From the NCBI GenBank assembly GCA_007570785.1, contig ML660203.1, positions 9,587,524 to 9,651,523 of the forward strand: 64,000 nt of DNA, given 5' to 3'. Of this stretch, positions 32,163-43,075 are shown piece after piece. Numbering within the stretch: the stretch's first letter is position 1; every line of letters starts with the position of its first letter. This stretch comes from Antilocapra americana (taxonomy: Eukaryota > Chordata > Mammalia > Artiodactyla > Antilocapridae). The notes under the pieces were generated by a model. It searched no databases. It was given only the letters and a program-made list of their open reading frames with translations, and was not told where the DNA came from. A program made the position numbers and the translations under genes.

Positions 32163-32503
32163 TTGAGAAAAAGATGAAGAAAGTGGTGCCTGGAGAGGAT
32201 AAATATTTTAAGTGAGAGAAGGAAGAAGCCTGATTTGAACATTTTAAACATTTAAACACCTGATTTCTCAGCGCCATCCTAAACAGAACAGTTTAATTCA
32301 TTGCACTATTGGTGGATATTTAGGATGCTTCCAATTTTTCCCTATTTCATACAATATAATGTGAAGTGAACATCCTTGCTCATGCCTCTTTATGTCCACA
32401 TGGATATGTTTCCTAGGATGGGTTGTCATGGTGACCAGTTGAGTCAAAGGCTATCATATTTTAATAGTAACACTGGCAAATCCCCTTCAAAAAGAACTTT
32501 CCA

Positions 32504-32683
32504 GGACTTCCCCGGTAGTCCAGTGACTAAGACTCTGAGCTCCCAATACAGGGGGCCCAGGTTCGCTCCCTGATCAGGGAACTAGATCCCACATATCAGA
32601 ACTAAAGATTTCACATGCCACAACGAAGATTGAAGGGTCCATGTACCACAACTAAGACCCAGTGCAGCCAAATAAAAATATTT
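32504..32683 (+). mobile_element. CHR-type SINE
   Basis: gacttccccggtagtccagt ... gacccagtgcagccaaataaa. Confidence 0.9.
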
Positions 32684-32713
32684 CCAAGTAACACTCCTAC
32701 CAATTGGACAGAA

Positions 32714-32908
32714 CTTCCCTGGTGGCTCAGATGGTAAAGAGCCTGCCTGCAATGTGGGAGGCCTGGCTTCAGTCCCTGGGTTGGGAAGATCCCCTGGAGA
32801 AGGACATGGCAACCCACTCCAGTATTCTTGCCTGGAGAATTCCAAGGTCAGAGGAGCCTGGTGGGCTATGGTCCATGGGAGCACAAAGAGTTGGACATGA
32901 CTGAGTGA
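32714..32908 (+). mobile_element. Bov-tA SINE
   Basis: acttccctggtggctcagat ... gagttggacatgactgagtga. Confidence 0.95.

Positions 32909-32946
<38 letters not shown>
32909..32946. repeat. (CA)n microsatellite
   Basis: About 18 uninterrupted CA units at the 3' end of the Bov-tA copy, a typical origin for ruminant microsatellites. Confidence 0.95.
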
Positions 32947-32947
<1 letters not shown>

Positions 32948-33465
32948 ACTGGACACCCTATTTCCTCCACGAAGCACAGAATTTGGAGTCACTGCACCTG
33001 GCTTTGAATCTTGCCTTTGCAACACAACTTTGGGCAAATCGTGTTGTGTGTATTTGCAATTTCTTTCTCTCTTCTTTCTCCTTCTCTCTTTTTATGTAAT
33101 GTTCCATTATATGAATATTTCACAGTTGATCTCTTCTGCTGCTGATGGGTATTTGGCTTGTTTTTGGTGGAGAAGGCTGCTATGAACATGCATGAACATG
33201 TCTCTTGGTAGACATCTGTATTCATTCTTCTTGGGTATAAAAATCTAGGAGTGCTGCTGAATCACAAAGGAGGTATATGCTTAACTTTAGTGTGTATTGT
33301 CAAATAGTTTTCCAAAGGAACTGTAACCATTTATTCTCCTATTACTCTCCTATGAGAGTTCTAGGTCCTCCACATCCCTGTCAATACTTGATACTGTTAG
33401 TCTTTTAAATTTTAGCTATTCTGGTAGCACTATGCTCTTTGAATCTTTATATCACCTCTGATGGG

Positions 33466-33662
33466 GGTTCCCTGGAGGCTCAGCTGGTAAAGAACCTGCC
33501 TGCCAATGCAAGAGACACAAGAGACCCAGGTTTGATCCCTGAGTGGGAAAGATCCCCTGGAGAAGGAAATGGCAACTCACTCCATTATTTTTGCCTACAA
33601 AATTCCATGGACAGAGGAGCCTGAAGGCTACAGTCCATGAGTTAGACACAGCTGAGTGAGCA
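33466..33662 (+). mobile_element. Bov-tA SINE with (CA)n tail
   Basis: gttccctggaggctcagctg ... gacacagctgagtgagcac, then (CA)n to 33,680. Flanked by atcacctctga on both sides (near 33,450 and 33,679). Confidence 0.95.
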
Positions 33663-33689
33663 CACACACACACACACATCACCTCTGAG

Positions 33690-34334
33690 AGAGAGAGATG
33701 TGTGTGTAGACACTGTTGCCTAGTGACCAAATTCATCAACATCCTCCTCTCTAGGAACCTTTCAGCTAAGGAAGTGGGGTGGCCTCTAAACAACACAGGA
33801 ATGAGGTGTCCACACTCTGTGCAGTAAAAAATCCCCGTATAACTTTACAATTGACCCTCTTTAGAACTATGGTCCTACATCCATGGATTCAATCAACAAG
33901 CAGATCACATAGTACTGTAGCACATATGTTTTGAAAAAAATCTGCATATAAGTGGGCCTGTGTAATTAAAACTCACATTTTTCAATAATTTACTGTAATT
34001 CTGGACAACGAGACAGAAGAGAATGTCTTCCTGGGTGAGACTTCCAGGAACACATTAGCTTTCTTGAGAAAAGAATCAAGTTCTTCCTTCATTCCTTTAT
34101 TTTCTTTCTTCTTCTGCCAGGACAATGGACATGATGTCATCCATGGAACAGCATCTTCCATGAGGTTGTAACATGAGAAACAGACCAAGAGATTCACAGA
34201 AACACTGGCAATGACATGATCAAACCAGTGAAACAATACAAGCAGATCCCTGTTTGGAGACTTCCTGTAAGACAAACCCACTGACATACTATTGGTCAGG
34301 TTTTCTACTACTTGTAACTAAGAGCATGCTTTGG
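33690..34334. other. No confident call
   Basis: A stretch near 33,820-33,960 (cagtaaaaaatccccgtataac, ctacatccatggattcaatc) resembles a DNA-transposon or satellite-like dispersed repeat. The rest appears single-copy. Confidence 0.35.
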
Positions 34335-34445
34335 CAATACTTTGACTATCTCTACTTTACAATTGAGGAAACAGGCTCTGATAGTTCAATAGACTTGGCC
34401 AGAGGTATGGTACAAGTCCAGATCTTTCTGATTCCAAATCATATG
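34335..34445 (-). repeat. MIR SINE, reverse
   Basis: tacaattgaggaaacaggct ... cttggccagaggtatggtac. Confidence 0.6.
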
Positions 34446-34819
34446 TTTTTTCCCTGGCCTCCAGAACCCAAGGGAAGGAAATTTGGCTTAGAAAGGTGTG
34501 GCAGTAAATTTTTAGCCAGGCATCTCATTTTGTGAAATAAAATGCTATTTTTTTCAGAATTGTTTACAATTGGCTCTGGCCATTTGACTAAGTCTAGCCA
34601 GTGACATGTAAGCTGAGAGATGTTGTGGTGATTTCTGGGATCCTGAGGGGTGGGGAGCATCATACCTTTATTCTACCTTTTTTCCCCTTCTGCCTATAAA
34701 GAGAAAATCCATTTTCTGACTGGAATTCAGGCAGTCCTCTTGGACTATGAGATGACCTTAATAATTAATGATGAAAGCCATACTGAGAATGGTGGAGTAG
34801 GAAGATAAGTTTCTGGTTT

Positions 34820-34952
34820 CTTTCTTTTTCTTTTCTTTTTTTTTGGTTGTACCATATGGCTTGTAGGATCTCAGTTTCCCAACGAAGAACTGAACCTGGG
34901 CCACAGCGGTCAATGCCTGAAATCCTAACCACCAGGCCACCAGGGAACTCCC
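34820..34952 (-). mobile_element. CHR-type SINE, reverse
   Basis: tttggttgtaccatatggct ... accaggccaccagggaactcc. Confidence 0.85.
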
Positions 34953-34954
34953 CT

Positions 34955-35487
34955 AAGTTTTTGGGTTTCTGATGGCACTGAGAATCTTCAACCCTGGACA
35001 GTCTAACAACCCTAGACAGCTTACCTCCAAGTCTTATTTAGCTACCTTTATTTTTTCCTATCTATTCCATGCAGCTAAACCTAATTCTTGCTGACACACC
35101 AGCATTTTGTTTAGGCATGAGTAGGTGATGCAATTCAGGTCCCTGGGGACATTCATTGCCAAGTGTGGGGATGGGAGGGGGAAGAGCATACCTAGAAAAG
35201 TTTTCCTTTGATCTTCAAAAGCAACAGAAAGAAGAGAAGATCCCTTTCTTCTGCCTCTGAACATTATCTTAGATGTGATATATGGGTCTACAGGCGGGCA
35301 TAGTCATCTGGTGAGGATGTGAGGAGCTGGTTTGATGACAGAGCCAAGACCTGAGAACAGCAGAATGGAGGGAGAGGAAGAACCTGGGTCCCTGATGGAA
35401 GCACAGGGCTGCCAACTCTATTCATGTACCCTGGAGCCACCTTGTCTCCAGATTTTTGTTCCATAAATAATAGCAATCCTTTTTGTT
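34955..35487. other. No call
   Basis: Single-copy sequence without a supported exon. Confidence 0.4.
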
Positions 35488-35489
35488 GC

Positions 35490-35703
35490 ATGTGTGCATG
35501 CTCAGTCACTCAGTTGTGTTCAACCCTTTGTGACCCATATGGACTGTAGCCTGCCAGCCTCCTTTGTCCATGGGGTTTTCCTGGCAACTATACTGGAGTG
35601 GGTTGCCATTTCCTTCTCCAGGGTATCTTCCCCACTCAGGGATCCAACTCACATCTCCTGCATTGCAGGCATATTCTTTAACCACTGAGACATGTGGAAA
35701 GCC
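35490..35703 (-). mobile_element. Bov-tA SINE, reverse
   Basis: gcatgctcagtcactcagttg ... gagacatgtggaaagccc. Confidence 0.95.
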
Positions 35704-36262
35704 CACCCCCTTTTTGTTAACCCATTTTATTTGGGCTCTAGGTTATTTGCAGCCAAAATTCTGGCTAATAAGTATAGGTTAAGGTCCAAAGTGTGGCCAT
35801 TAGAATAGGAGGTTGCTACGAAATGGAGGTGGATAAAGAGATGGCAGGACTTGGGAAGAAAAGAAAGGATATGGAGCAGGGGCCAAAGTCCTCAGTGAGT
35901 GAAAAGGAGGTTGGTAGACAGTAGTAAAGTTGTAGAGGTAGAAGGTAGAAGGGAATGTAACTGAATAGCATCGATTCCCAAAGATCTGGAGCTTTGACAT
36001 GAAGAGGAAGAGTATCACTCCGGATAATTCAAACTGTAAGAAAAATGAATTCTGGCTAATTTGGACACTTTAAGATAATAGTAATGGCAGAGTCAGAGAA
36101 GGGCTAAGCACTACTTGAGTAAAAGATTAAGAGGTCACATATTTCTCACCCTTGTGATCAGGGAGGTCTTGATTGCACATGTGCAGAAAGGCTCCTTGGG
36201 GAATCAAAAGAGGGAGGGGACACCAGACCATAATAAGTTGTGTTAACACCCCCAAAGTCTCT

Positions 36263-36534
36263 CTCTTTTTTTTTTTTTTTTATTTTTGCCCTACACAATG
36301 ACGTGATATCACCATGGGTTTACATATGCTCCCCCTCCGGTCCCCCCCTCCCTCCCCCCTCCCTCCTCCCTCCCTCCTCCCTCCCCCCAGGAAATCTCGA
36401 TGCACCAGCCCCGAGCATCAATCCTGGGCTGGTGATTGATTAGACATATGATAATTAACATGTTTCAATGCCATTCTCCCACGCATCTATGGACACCTTA
36501 TCTTTGACAAAGAATATACAATGGAGAAAAGACA
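36263..36534 (-). mobile_element. L1-BT insertion with 5' inversion
   Basis: From a poly-T (the A tail) through reversed L1-BT 3' UTR (tttgccctacacaatgacgt ... catgtttcaatgccattctc) to about 36,480, then a short forward L1 ORF2 segment (catctatggacaccttatct ... caatggagaaaagacaa). The two parts run in opposite directions, the mark of twin priming. Exact 15-bp duplications acccccaaagtctct flank it (36,248-36,262 and 36,535-36,549). Confidence 0.85.
36332..36390 (-). other. G-quadruplex-prone polypurine tract
   Basis: On the minus strand this part of the L1-BT 3' UTR has more than four G-runs of three or more separated by one or two bases. G-rich polypurine tracts are common in mammalian L1 3' UTRs. 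Confidence 0.7.
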
Positions 36535-36854
36535 ACCCCCAAAGTCTCTTACGCTGAAATCTGTCTTGGCTAAAGGATGTGCGCACACATATGGAAGGGC
36601 CCTGAAACAAATCAGCAATGGGGTAAAAGCAAATCAAGACAATGGGCCAGAGAAAAGCAAAGATCTGGAAGACTGCCCCTCATAAATGATTTAAACTTCC
36701 CAAAGTTGCGACTTTTTATCTGAGCTCACTCATGTGTCTCTAGGCATGGACTGCTTTTCTAATAAACACTTTTCTTTCCTCTCTACCTTCTGTCTCCTTG
36801 TCAAGTTTTTTTTTCAAAGCAGACAAGAACTGGGGCCCAGACTTTTGCTGCTGG

Positions 36855-36925
36855 CCCTCATGGGGTAGTGGTTAAGATCTGGCACTCTTAACTGCCTCAG
36901 TCAGGGTTTGATCCTGATCTCACTT
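36855..36925 (+). repeat. tRNA-Glu-like pseudogene segment
   Basis: ccctcatggggtagtggtta resembles the tRNA-Glu head with an A box, and agggtttgatcctgatct resembles the B box and T arm. Mismatches in the acceptor stem argue against a working tRNA. No CHR or Bov-A body follows, so it is not an ordinary SINE copy. Confidence 0.45.
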
Positions 36926-36929
36926 CCAG

Positions 36930-38055
36930 TTGCTGCTCATTGCTATCTGTCTGAAATCAAACTTACAGAATCTTCTGCAGGTAGAGACAATCAGGCTTGG
37001 AGACTATCTTTCTAAGGTCAGTGTCCAATGACAGGGGGCAGAATTGGCTCTATGAAGACAATACTGTTGCCAACAGCAAGCAACCCAGACATGGCTGCCC
37101 CCATAAAGAGTCTCTGTGGACCTGTGAGTATCTGATGGGTGGAGCCTAGGTCACATGACTACACTCTGGCGAAGGGATGGTATTTCTAGTTCCTAGTGTG
37201 GCAGCAGAGCTCTGTTTCAGAGGCAGCAGATTTTCCCCAAAAGAGGAGAGGAGTTCAGGTCATGGGTGGCTAAAAAGCATGAACAGTACCCAACATTAGA
37301 AGCAACAAAGGGGAGGGAGCCCTGGGGAATGAAGAAGGTTCTGAGATGCATGTGGTTGTCAGGATATTAGGGGTCTGTGCTTTAGAGAGCCTGAGGGAAG
37401 CAGTATCCTCTCTGAAGGCTCCAGAGGGGAAACTGTAAAGCCCTTTGTGAAGATTAGAATATCTCCCCTCTACCAAGCAAAGTCAACTTTGAGTCAGGGC
37501 CCCCTATGTACATACCCTTGTACAAAGTCCCTGAAGAGAGGGGACATTCTGGGAAAGTCAAGAGGTGTGTTTTGTATGAAAAATACAGGTTCAGAGGCTA
37601 TAGAGGACAGATTTAGATGGAGGCTGATGTGAGAGGGGACGGGTAGAGAGGCCTGGAGCAGCAAGGGGTGATGGTGTGGTTGAAGGGAGGGCTGGAGGGC
37701 AACAGGAGTACACCATGGTGGGAACTGCCTTCAGCTCCTGATAGGATGAGACTCTTAGTGCAAGAGCCTGGAGCCAGTGTCTTCACTTTGCCCTAGCCCC
37801 CTTGGGTGGCAGAGCCTGCAGAGGGCTCCTGGGCAATCCTGGCATGCTCTCAGAGAGGTGGTGAAGGTGTCATGAAATCTGGCCATGAGCTTGTCACTGG
37901 ATGTCCCTGTGGGCAGAATGTCACTACATCCAAGGCATGGTTGTGCTTACCTCCCCACACTTGTGCTTACTGCCCCAAAGGAAGTTCCCCAGGCAGGGAT
38001 TTTAACTAATATCCTTTTCTATCCCTAAGGATGAGTATGAGGTTGGGAGCTGGAA
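36930..38055. other. Single-copy region
   Basis: About 1.1 kb with few recognisable repeats and no clear exon, moderately GC-rich around 37,600-38,000. Confidence 0.45.
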
Positions 38056-38059
38056 AAAC

Positions 38060-38200
38060 CTAAGGCCTAACCTGACTTGTCTGTTAATTTACTATGTGAC
38101 TTTAGACAAATCGATAAACCTCTCTGAGCCTCAATTTCATTATGTCTAAAATGTAACTTGGACTTGATTTCTGAGGTCCCCCTAGACTTACTGTCTATGA
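38060..38200 (+). repeat. MIR SINE
   Basis: ttactatgtgactttagaca ... ctctctgagcctcaatttca. Confidence 0.65.
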
Positions 38201-38214
38201 TTCTCTTACCTCTT

Positions 38215-39362
38215 CTTTCTAACTCTCCTGGAATATATAATTACATTCCATGAGTACATCATATTTTATTATCCCATTGACGGACATCAGGTTGCTTCTA
38301 CTACTCTGCATCTACAAACAATAATGCAATCTATGTCACTATACACATCTTCTTCTGCACATATGTGAATTTCTGCCAGTAATAGTTTTGGGAATGGAAC
38401 TGGTGAGTGAAAGGGCATGCACACATTTAATTTTGCAATTTATTGCCAAATGGCTGTCCAAACTGGTTACACCAATTTACTCCTCCCCTAACAGCAAAGC
38501 CTGAGAAGTCTCGGTGTTCCTCATCCTTGTCAACATTTGGTACTGACAGACTTGTTAGTGTTTTGATTAAGACAGACCATATAGTTAAGTGAGCTTCTCA
38601 GGTTGTGTTAGTGTATAAAGAACCCACCTTATTTGACTGAGTAAAGTATCCACTTACTTTACTTGGTCAGGTAAGGTATCCACTTACTTTGTGCATACTT
38701 GACCAAAACATCTCTAATAAACTCTATGTATAATGTTAACTGTGGAGACTTACAGCAAGGTCACAGGTATGGAGCCCTGTACCAAGGTCCCAGGACAATC
38801 ACTGGAACTTAGCAAGCCTCATAGCAACTCTTCCCATGAGCTTTCGGACCTAAACCAACCAATTCCCTGACCCCATATTAGGTAAAAATACTCACCCTAT
38901 AGCATCCTAATCAATCACCTAATGCCACCATTCTGTCTTGAGGCTATAAAAATTAGCTACTAGCCTGCAAAAGCTTCGGCTCTCCCTTAAACCAGCCCAC
39001 TGTTCTAACAGCATCTCCCACTGCAATAAAACTTTATTCTCCTTTCATCTGCCTCATGTCTGGAAATTCTTTTCCAACCCATGCACGGACTGTGACATTA
39101 ACCTGTCAATATTATAGATAATTCTTTGTTTCAGAAATGTATAAAACTGCATCTGTAGTTCCTAACAGATTGAACAGACTCTGAGAGTCTGTCTCCTGGA
39201 TTATAATCCTCAGTTTGGCTTGCATAAAGTTCTCATGTATTCTTCTTAGCTGTTAATTGATTTTTCATTAACACAATTTTAGATGAGCACCTGTTCATTT
39301 TTTGCCAATCTTATAGGTGTAAAATTATTTCTTGTTGTAATTTTCCTTTGTGTTTCCCAGAT
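38215..39362 (-). mobile_element. L1M, reverse, split by a solo LTR
   Basis: 38,215-38,590 (ggaatggaactggtgagtga, gccaaatggctgtccaaact) resumes at about 39,240-39,362 (tgccaatcttataggtgtaa aattatttcttgttg), both in reversed L1M order. Confidence 0.55.
38690..39115 (+). mobile_element. Solo LTR, family B, copy 1
   Basis: U3/R order with TATA box gctataaaaatt (38,943-38,954) and AATAAA (39,025-39,030), followed by catctgcctcatgtctggaa attcttttccaac. Homologous to 40,705-41,358. Family not named. Confidence 0.65.
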
Positions 39363-39504
39363 TTAGTGTGTCTTCATCAGTTTGGGCTGCCAGAACTAAG
39401 TACTATAGACAAGGTGGCTTGTAAAAAGCAGAAATTTCTCACAATTCTGATACTGTGCAGGACCCTGTGGAGCTCCTGGGCACAAAAGCTTTTCTGTATC
39501 TCCC

Positions 39505-39698
39505 ATTTCTTTCTTTCTTTAAAAAATATATGTTTGTTTATTTATTTGGTCTTAGTTGTGGCATGCAGGATCTTTTAGTTGCACAGCATGAGAACACTTA
39601 GCTGAGGCACGTGGGAACTGGATCTCACATGGGATCCAACCTGGGCCCCCTGGCATTGACAGCAGTGAGTCTTAGCCAATGGACTACCAGGGAAGTCC
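39505..39698 (-). mobile_element. CHR-type SINE, reverse
   Basis: tttgtttatttatttggtct ... ggactaccagggaagtcc. Confidence 0.85.
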
Positions 39699-39699
39699 T

Positions 39700-40075
39700 A
39701 TCCCCTGTTTCTCTGATCACAGGAAATAGCCGTAACTCAGCCTCCATGACCTTCCCTGAGTTCCAATGGGCAGATTCAAGCAATTGTTAATTAGGGAAGA
39801 GAGGGGATGTGAGACTAGGGAGAAACATCAAGAGAAATAATAGTGCACCCTTGGGGCAAGGTCCTGGTTCCCCATCAATGGATACACACAACAATATCTT
39901 TGAACTGTTTTGCAGATAGGAAACCCTCTCCTAGTGGGAGAAGTTAGTGATTAACCATGGTATGCTACCCACAAGCATGCAGACCCCAGACCGGTTGGAA
40001 ACTGAAGACTGATGATGCTGACTCCTGCTTACCTCACCACCAACCCATCAGAAGAATGTCCATGGGCTGATCACA
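39700..40075 (+). mobile_element. LTR family A, copy 2, U3 part
   Basis: Collinear with 25,545-25,950 (atatctttgaactgttttgc, cctcaccaccaacccatcag). It breaks off where BovB begins. Confidence 0.55.
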
Positions 40076-40099
40076 GCCTCTTTGAACTGTGGAGACTGG

Positions 40100-40704
40100 C
40101 TGACTTTATTTTTCTGGGCTCCAAAATCACTGCAGATGGTGATTGCAGCCATGAAATTAAAAGATGCTTACTCCTTGGAAGGAAAGTTATGACCAACCTA
40201 GACAGCATATTGAAAAGCAGGGACATTACTTTGCCAGCAAAGGTCCATATAGTCAAGGCTATGGTTTTTCCAGTGGTCATGTATGGATGTGAGAGTTGGA
40301 CTATAAAGAAAGCTGAGCGCTGAAGAAGTGATGCTTTTAAACTGTGGTGTTGGAGAAGACTCTTGAGAGTCCCTTGGACTGCAAGAAGATCCAACCAGTC
40401 CATCCTGAAGGAGATCAGTCCTGGGTGTTCATTGGAAGGACTGATGTTGAAGCTGAAACTGCAATACTTTGGCCACCTGATGCAAAGAGCTGACTCATTT
40501 GAAAAGACCCTGATGCTCGGAAAGATTGAGAGCAGGAGGAGAAGGGGACAACAGAGGATGAGATGGTTGGATGGCATCACTGACTTGATGGACATGGGTT
40601 TGGGTGAACTCCGGGAGTTGGTGATGGACAGGGAGGCCTGGCCGGCTGCGGTTCATGGGGTCACAAAGAGTCGGACACAACTGAGTGACTAAACTGAACT
40701 GATA
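40100..40704 (+). mobile_element. BovB LINE, C-terminal ORF and 3' tail
   Basis: The BovB (RTE-type) reverse transcriptase C-terminal region is readable in one frame: FIFLGSKITADGDCSHEIKR, then VMYGCESWTIKKAER, then [16 protein letters not shown]. One in-frame stop TGA lies at 40,321-40,323. The end is gactaaactgaactga. It is 5'-truncated and inserted next to LTR family A; function is lost because the polymerase core is absent. Confidence 0.9.
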
Positions 40705-41358
40705 CCAAGGTCACAGGACAAAAATCTCTGGAATTAACCAAGCCCTATAGCAACTGTCACCATGAGCCTCCTGATCTAAACTGGCCAGTCCCCTCACCCC
40801 ATATTAAGTAAAGTACCCACCCTATAGCATCCTAACCAATCACCTAATGCCACCCTTCCAGCAGGAATTTTCTCTGTCTTGAGGCTATAAAAACTGGCTA
40901 CTAGCCCTTGAATTGGGTTTGCTCTACCTTGAGCCAGTCTGCTCGAGTCTCCTGCTCGGTCCTGTGCTTAGTCGCTCATTCCTGTCCAACTCTTTTCGAC
41001 CCTATGGACTGTAGCCCACCAGACCCCTCTGTCCATGGAGATTCTCCAGGCAAGAATACTGGAGTGGGTTGCCATGCCCTCCTCCAGGGGATCTTCCCAA
41101 TCCAGGGATTGAACCCACGTCACCTGCATTTCAGGCAGATTTTTTATCCTCTGAGCCACCAGGGAAGCACAAGAATACTGGAGTGAGTAGCCTATCTCTT
41201 CTCCAGTGGAACTTGCCAACTCAGGAATCGAACCAGGGTCTCCTGCATTGCAGGTGGATTCATTACTAGCTGAACTACCCAGGAAGCCCCCTCTCCTGCT
41301 CTAATAAACTCTAATCTCCTCTCATTCTGCCTCGTGTCTGGAAATTCTTTTCCAACTT
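40705..41358 (+). mobile_element. Solo LTR, family B, copy 2, with Bov-A2
   Basis: Same order as copy 1: ccctatagcatcctaaccaa, TATA gctataaaaact (40,883-40,894), AATAAA (41,302-41,307), ctcgtgtctggaaattcttt. A Bov-A2 dimer sits upstream of the AATAAA, flanked by ctcctgctc repeats. Confidence 0.65.
40962..41289 (-). mobile_element. Bov-A2-type dimeric SINE, reverse
   Basis: Two body-plus-head units in tandem: gtgcttagtcgctcattcctg ... gccaccagggaagc, then agaatactggagtgagtagc ... ctacccaggaagcccc. Confidence 0.9.
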
Positions 41359-41589
41359 AGCTCTTTGGCCTCTTGTTATAAGGGTACTAATTCCATTCAT
41401 GAGGACTCCATCCTCATGACCTAATTACCTCCTAAAGACCCCCACCTCTAAGTATAATCACATTGGGAGTTAAGAGTTCAACAAATGAATTTGGAGGAGA
41501 CACAAATGTTCAGTCCACGGCATTCTGCCCTTGCCCCCCACCCAGCCCAATTCATATGCTTCTCACATGCAAAATATTCATTTAATCTC

Positions 41590-42110
41590 AACAGCCTGTC
41601 CAATGGGAAAAAAAATGCACAACCTACAAGTTGAGAATGACACTTTTTTCAGAGGACTTGCACCCAGGATACAACCTCTCAGATAGCTCTGAGGGACTCT
41701 TCCAAAGAGGCAGGGAGCCAGGATATATAGGCATTGCTGAGAAAAATAAGACATATAGTGGAACATTAAAAGATTATTGCTAATCACAATGGCCTCCCAG
41801 CCCAGACATCTCAGGTTAATCATTTTAGTGCTTTTTAATGTATGGGAAGATGCAAGAGTTTGGGCTCATTGAAATTATTCCTTTGATATACATCTTAACT
41901 ATATAGGACCAGTGTCTTTTTTTTCTCCATCTTAAATTTCCCTTAGGATGCACTGTTGGGGGTGGCTGAGTGACTTGTAGCATTGGGCAACCTGTATTTC
42001 TTCATCCTGAATTCCCCTCAGGGTATACCCTTGGGGCCTGCTAGAGTGGTTGATGGCTTTCTGGCTGCAACCTACTTTGCTTACAGAAATGGCAAGGCAG
42101 CATTCTTTGT
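41590..42110. repeat. Old LTR-like segment inside the MaLR relic
   Basis: Sequence such as gatgcaagagtttgggctcattgaaat and aattcccctcagggtatacc interrupts the MaLR text and resembles an old ERVL LTR. Family uncertain. Confidence 0.35.
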
Positions 42111-42309
42111 CCATAGCCCCAAAAGTCTGGTCCCAACATCCACTCCAAAGTCTAAAATCCAAAGTCTCATCTAAATACCATCTAAAATCAGATATGGGTG
42201 AGACCCTGTTTCAGTGAAAAGGGAAGAAAAAAAAGAGGAATGAGTTTTTTCTTTTTCTTTCTCGAGAACTAAGAAGATAAAGAGAACCATGAGTAGGCCT
42301 GAACATTCC

Positions 42310-42835
42310 TAGTTTTTTCACTTTAACTGCTAACTTTACATGTCTCTGAATAAATTTGCTTTTCTGCACCCTAACTCTGCAGGAGCTACACTTTGCACCT
42401 ATTTTCCTCAGACTCTATGCTAAATACATTTTGCATCTGGTGTTTACCCTTACAACACTCTTACCCTTGTAGTTACATGTCAGAAAGAAGGCTGCAGAGC
42501 CACTGACCTGCAAGACTCAATTACTGGGTACTGACACCAGCCCATGACTGTCTTGGAAACAACACAAGAAGAAGAAATCAAGATCCTATCACCTTTGTTC
42601 CTCATCGTGACTCCTGACTGTGAGGCCTCATCTTATGATCTTACTCATCTTACTCTTCATGTAGCGGGGGCATAGCTCTTTAGGCATGATCCTACTATAT
42701 TTCCCTCTGTACTGGTTGAGAGTTAAAGCCACCTTTCTATTTCCTCCAAACTCTGTCTCCGTATTTTTATTCAGCTTTAGTGGGCAGAGAAAGCCAAGAT
42801 TTTGGCAAGCAACAACTGCAGGTTTGACTCAACCT
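42310..42835 (+). mobile_element. Solo LTR-like repeat, family C, copy 2
   Basis: Same order as 30,410-31,375 without SINEs: gcaggagctacactttgcac ... gagttaaagccacctttcta ... gtgggcagagaaagccaaga. Confidence 0.65.
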
Positions 42836-42905
42836 GAAGAGGCAAATTGCTCTAGAGATGTGAATCTGTAAAACCAAAAAGGTATGTGCTTATAAAACAC
42901 ATTGG

Positions 42906-43075
42906 TGGGGCCTTCCCTGGTGGTCCAGTGATTAAGACTCCATGCTCCCAATGCAGGGTGTCTGGATTCTATCTCTGACCAGCCAACTAGATCAACACAT
43001 GCCGAAACGAAGAATTCGCATCAGCAACTAAGACCTGGAGCGACCAAATAAATATTTTAAAACATGTATCATTAA
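42906..43075 (+). mobile_element. CHR-type SINE
   Basis: ggccttccctggtggtccag ... acctggagcgaccaaataaa. Confidence 0.9.

Larger units (their letters stand above)
31440..33445 (-). mobile_element. L1M 3' region, reverse, in several pieces
   Basis: Pieces at about 31,440-31,600, 32,270-32,500 and 33,080-33,445 read as reversed L1M 3' sequence (aatagttttccaaaggaact, ggtcctccacatccctgtca atacttgatactgttagtct). MIR, L1, CHR and Bov-tA elements separate them. Confidence 0.6.
36030..36840 (+). mobile_element. Candidate solo LTR, family D, with L1 insertion
   Basis: The 3' part (ctttttatctgagctcactc ... ctaataaacacttttctttc ctctctacc) looks like a U3/R/U5 junction with an AATAAA signal near 36,762. 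The left boundary (tgtaagaaaaatgaattctg at 36,035) is a guess. An L1 sits inside at 36,263-36,534. Confidence 0.4.
39366..41522 (-). mobile_element. MLT1/MST-type LTR, reverse, heavily interrupted
   Basis: Left piece 39,366-39,500 (cagtttgggctgccagaact ... aaatttctcacaattctg) and right piece 41,359-41,522 (taagggtactaattccattc atgaggactccatcctcatg ... tgttcagtccacgg) are the two halves of one reversed LTR. About 1.85 kb of younger elements lie between them. Confidence 0.75.

Noticed and set aside
32582..33037. 151-codon minus-strand open frame
   Set aside because: It is a translation of the CHR SINE, the Bov-tA SINE and the CA microsatellite (Cys-Val repeat).
36855..36925. Functional tRNA-Glu gene
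   Set aside because: Acceptor-stem pairing is poor and the anticodon position is altered; kept only as a tRNA-like relic.
38690..41358. Family B LTRs as ends of one provirus
   Set aside because: The sequence between them is L1M, MLT1, CHR, LTR family A and BovB, not retroviral internal DNA.
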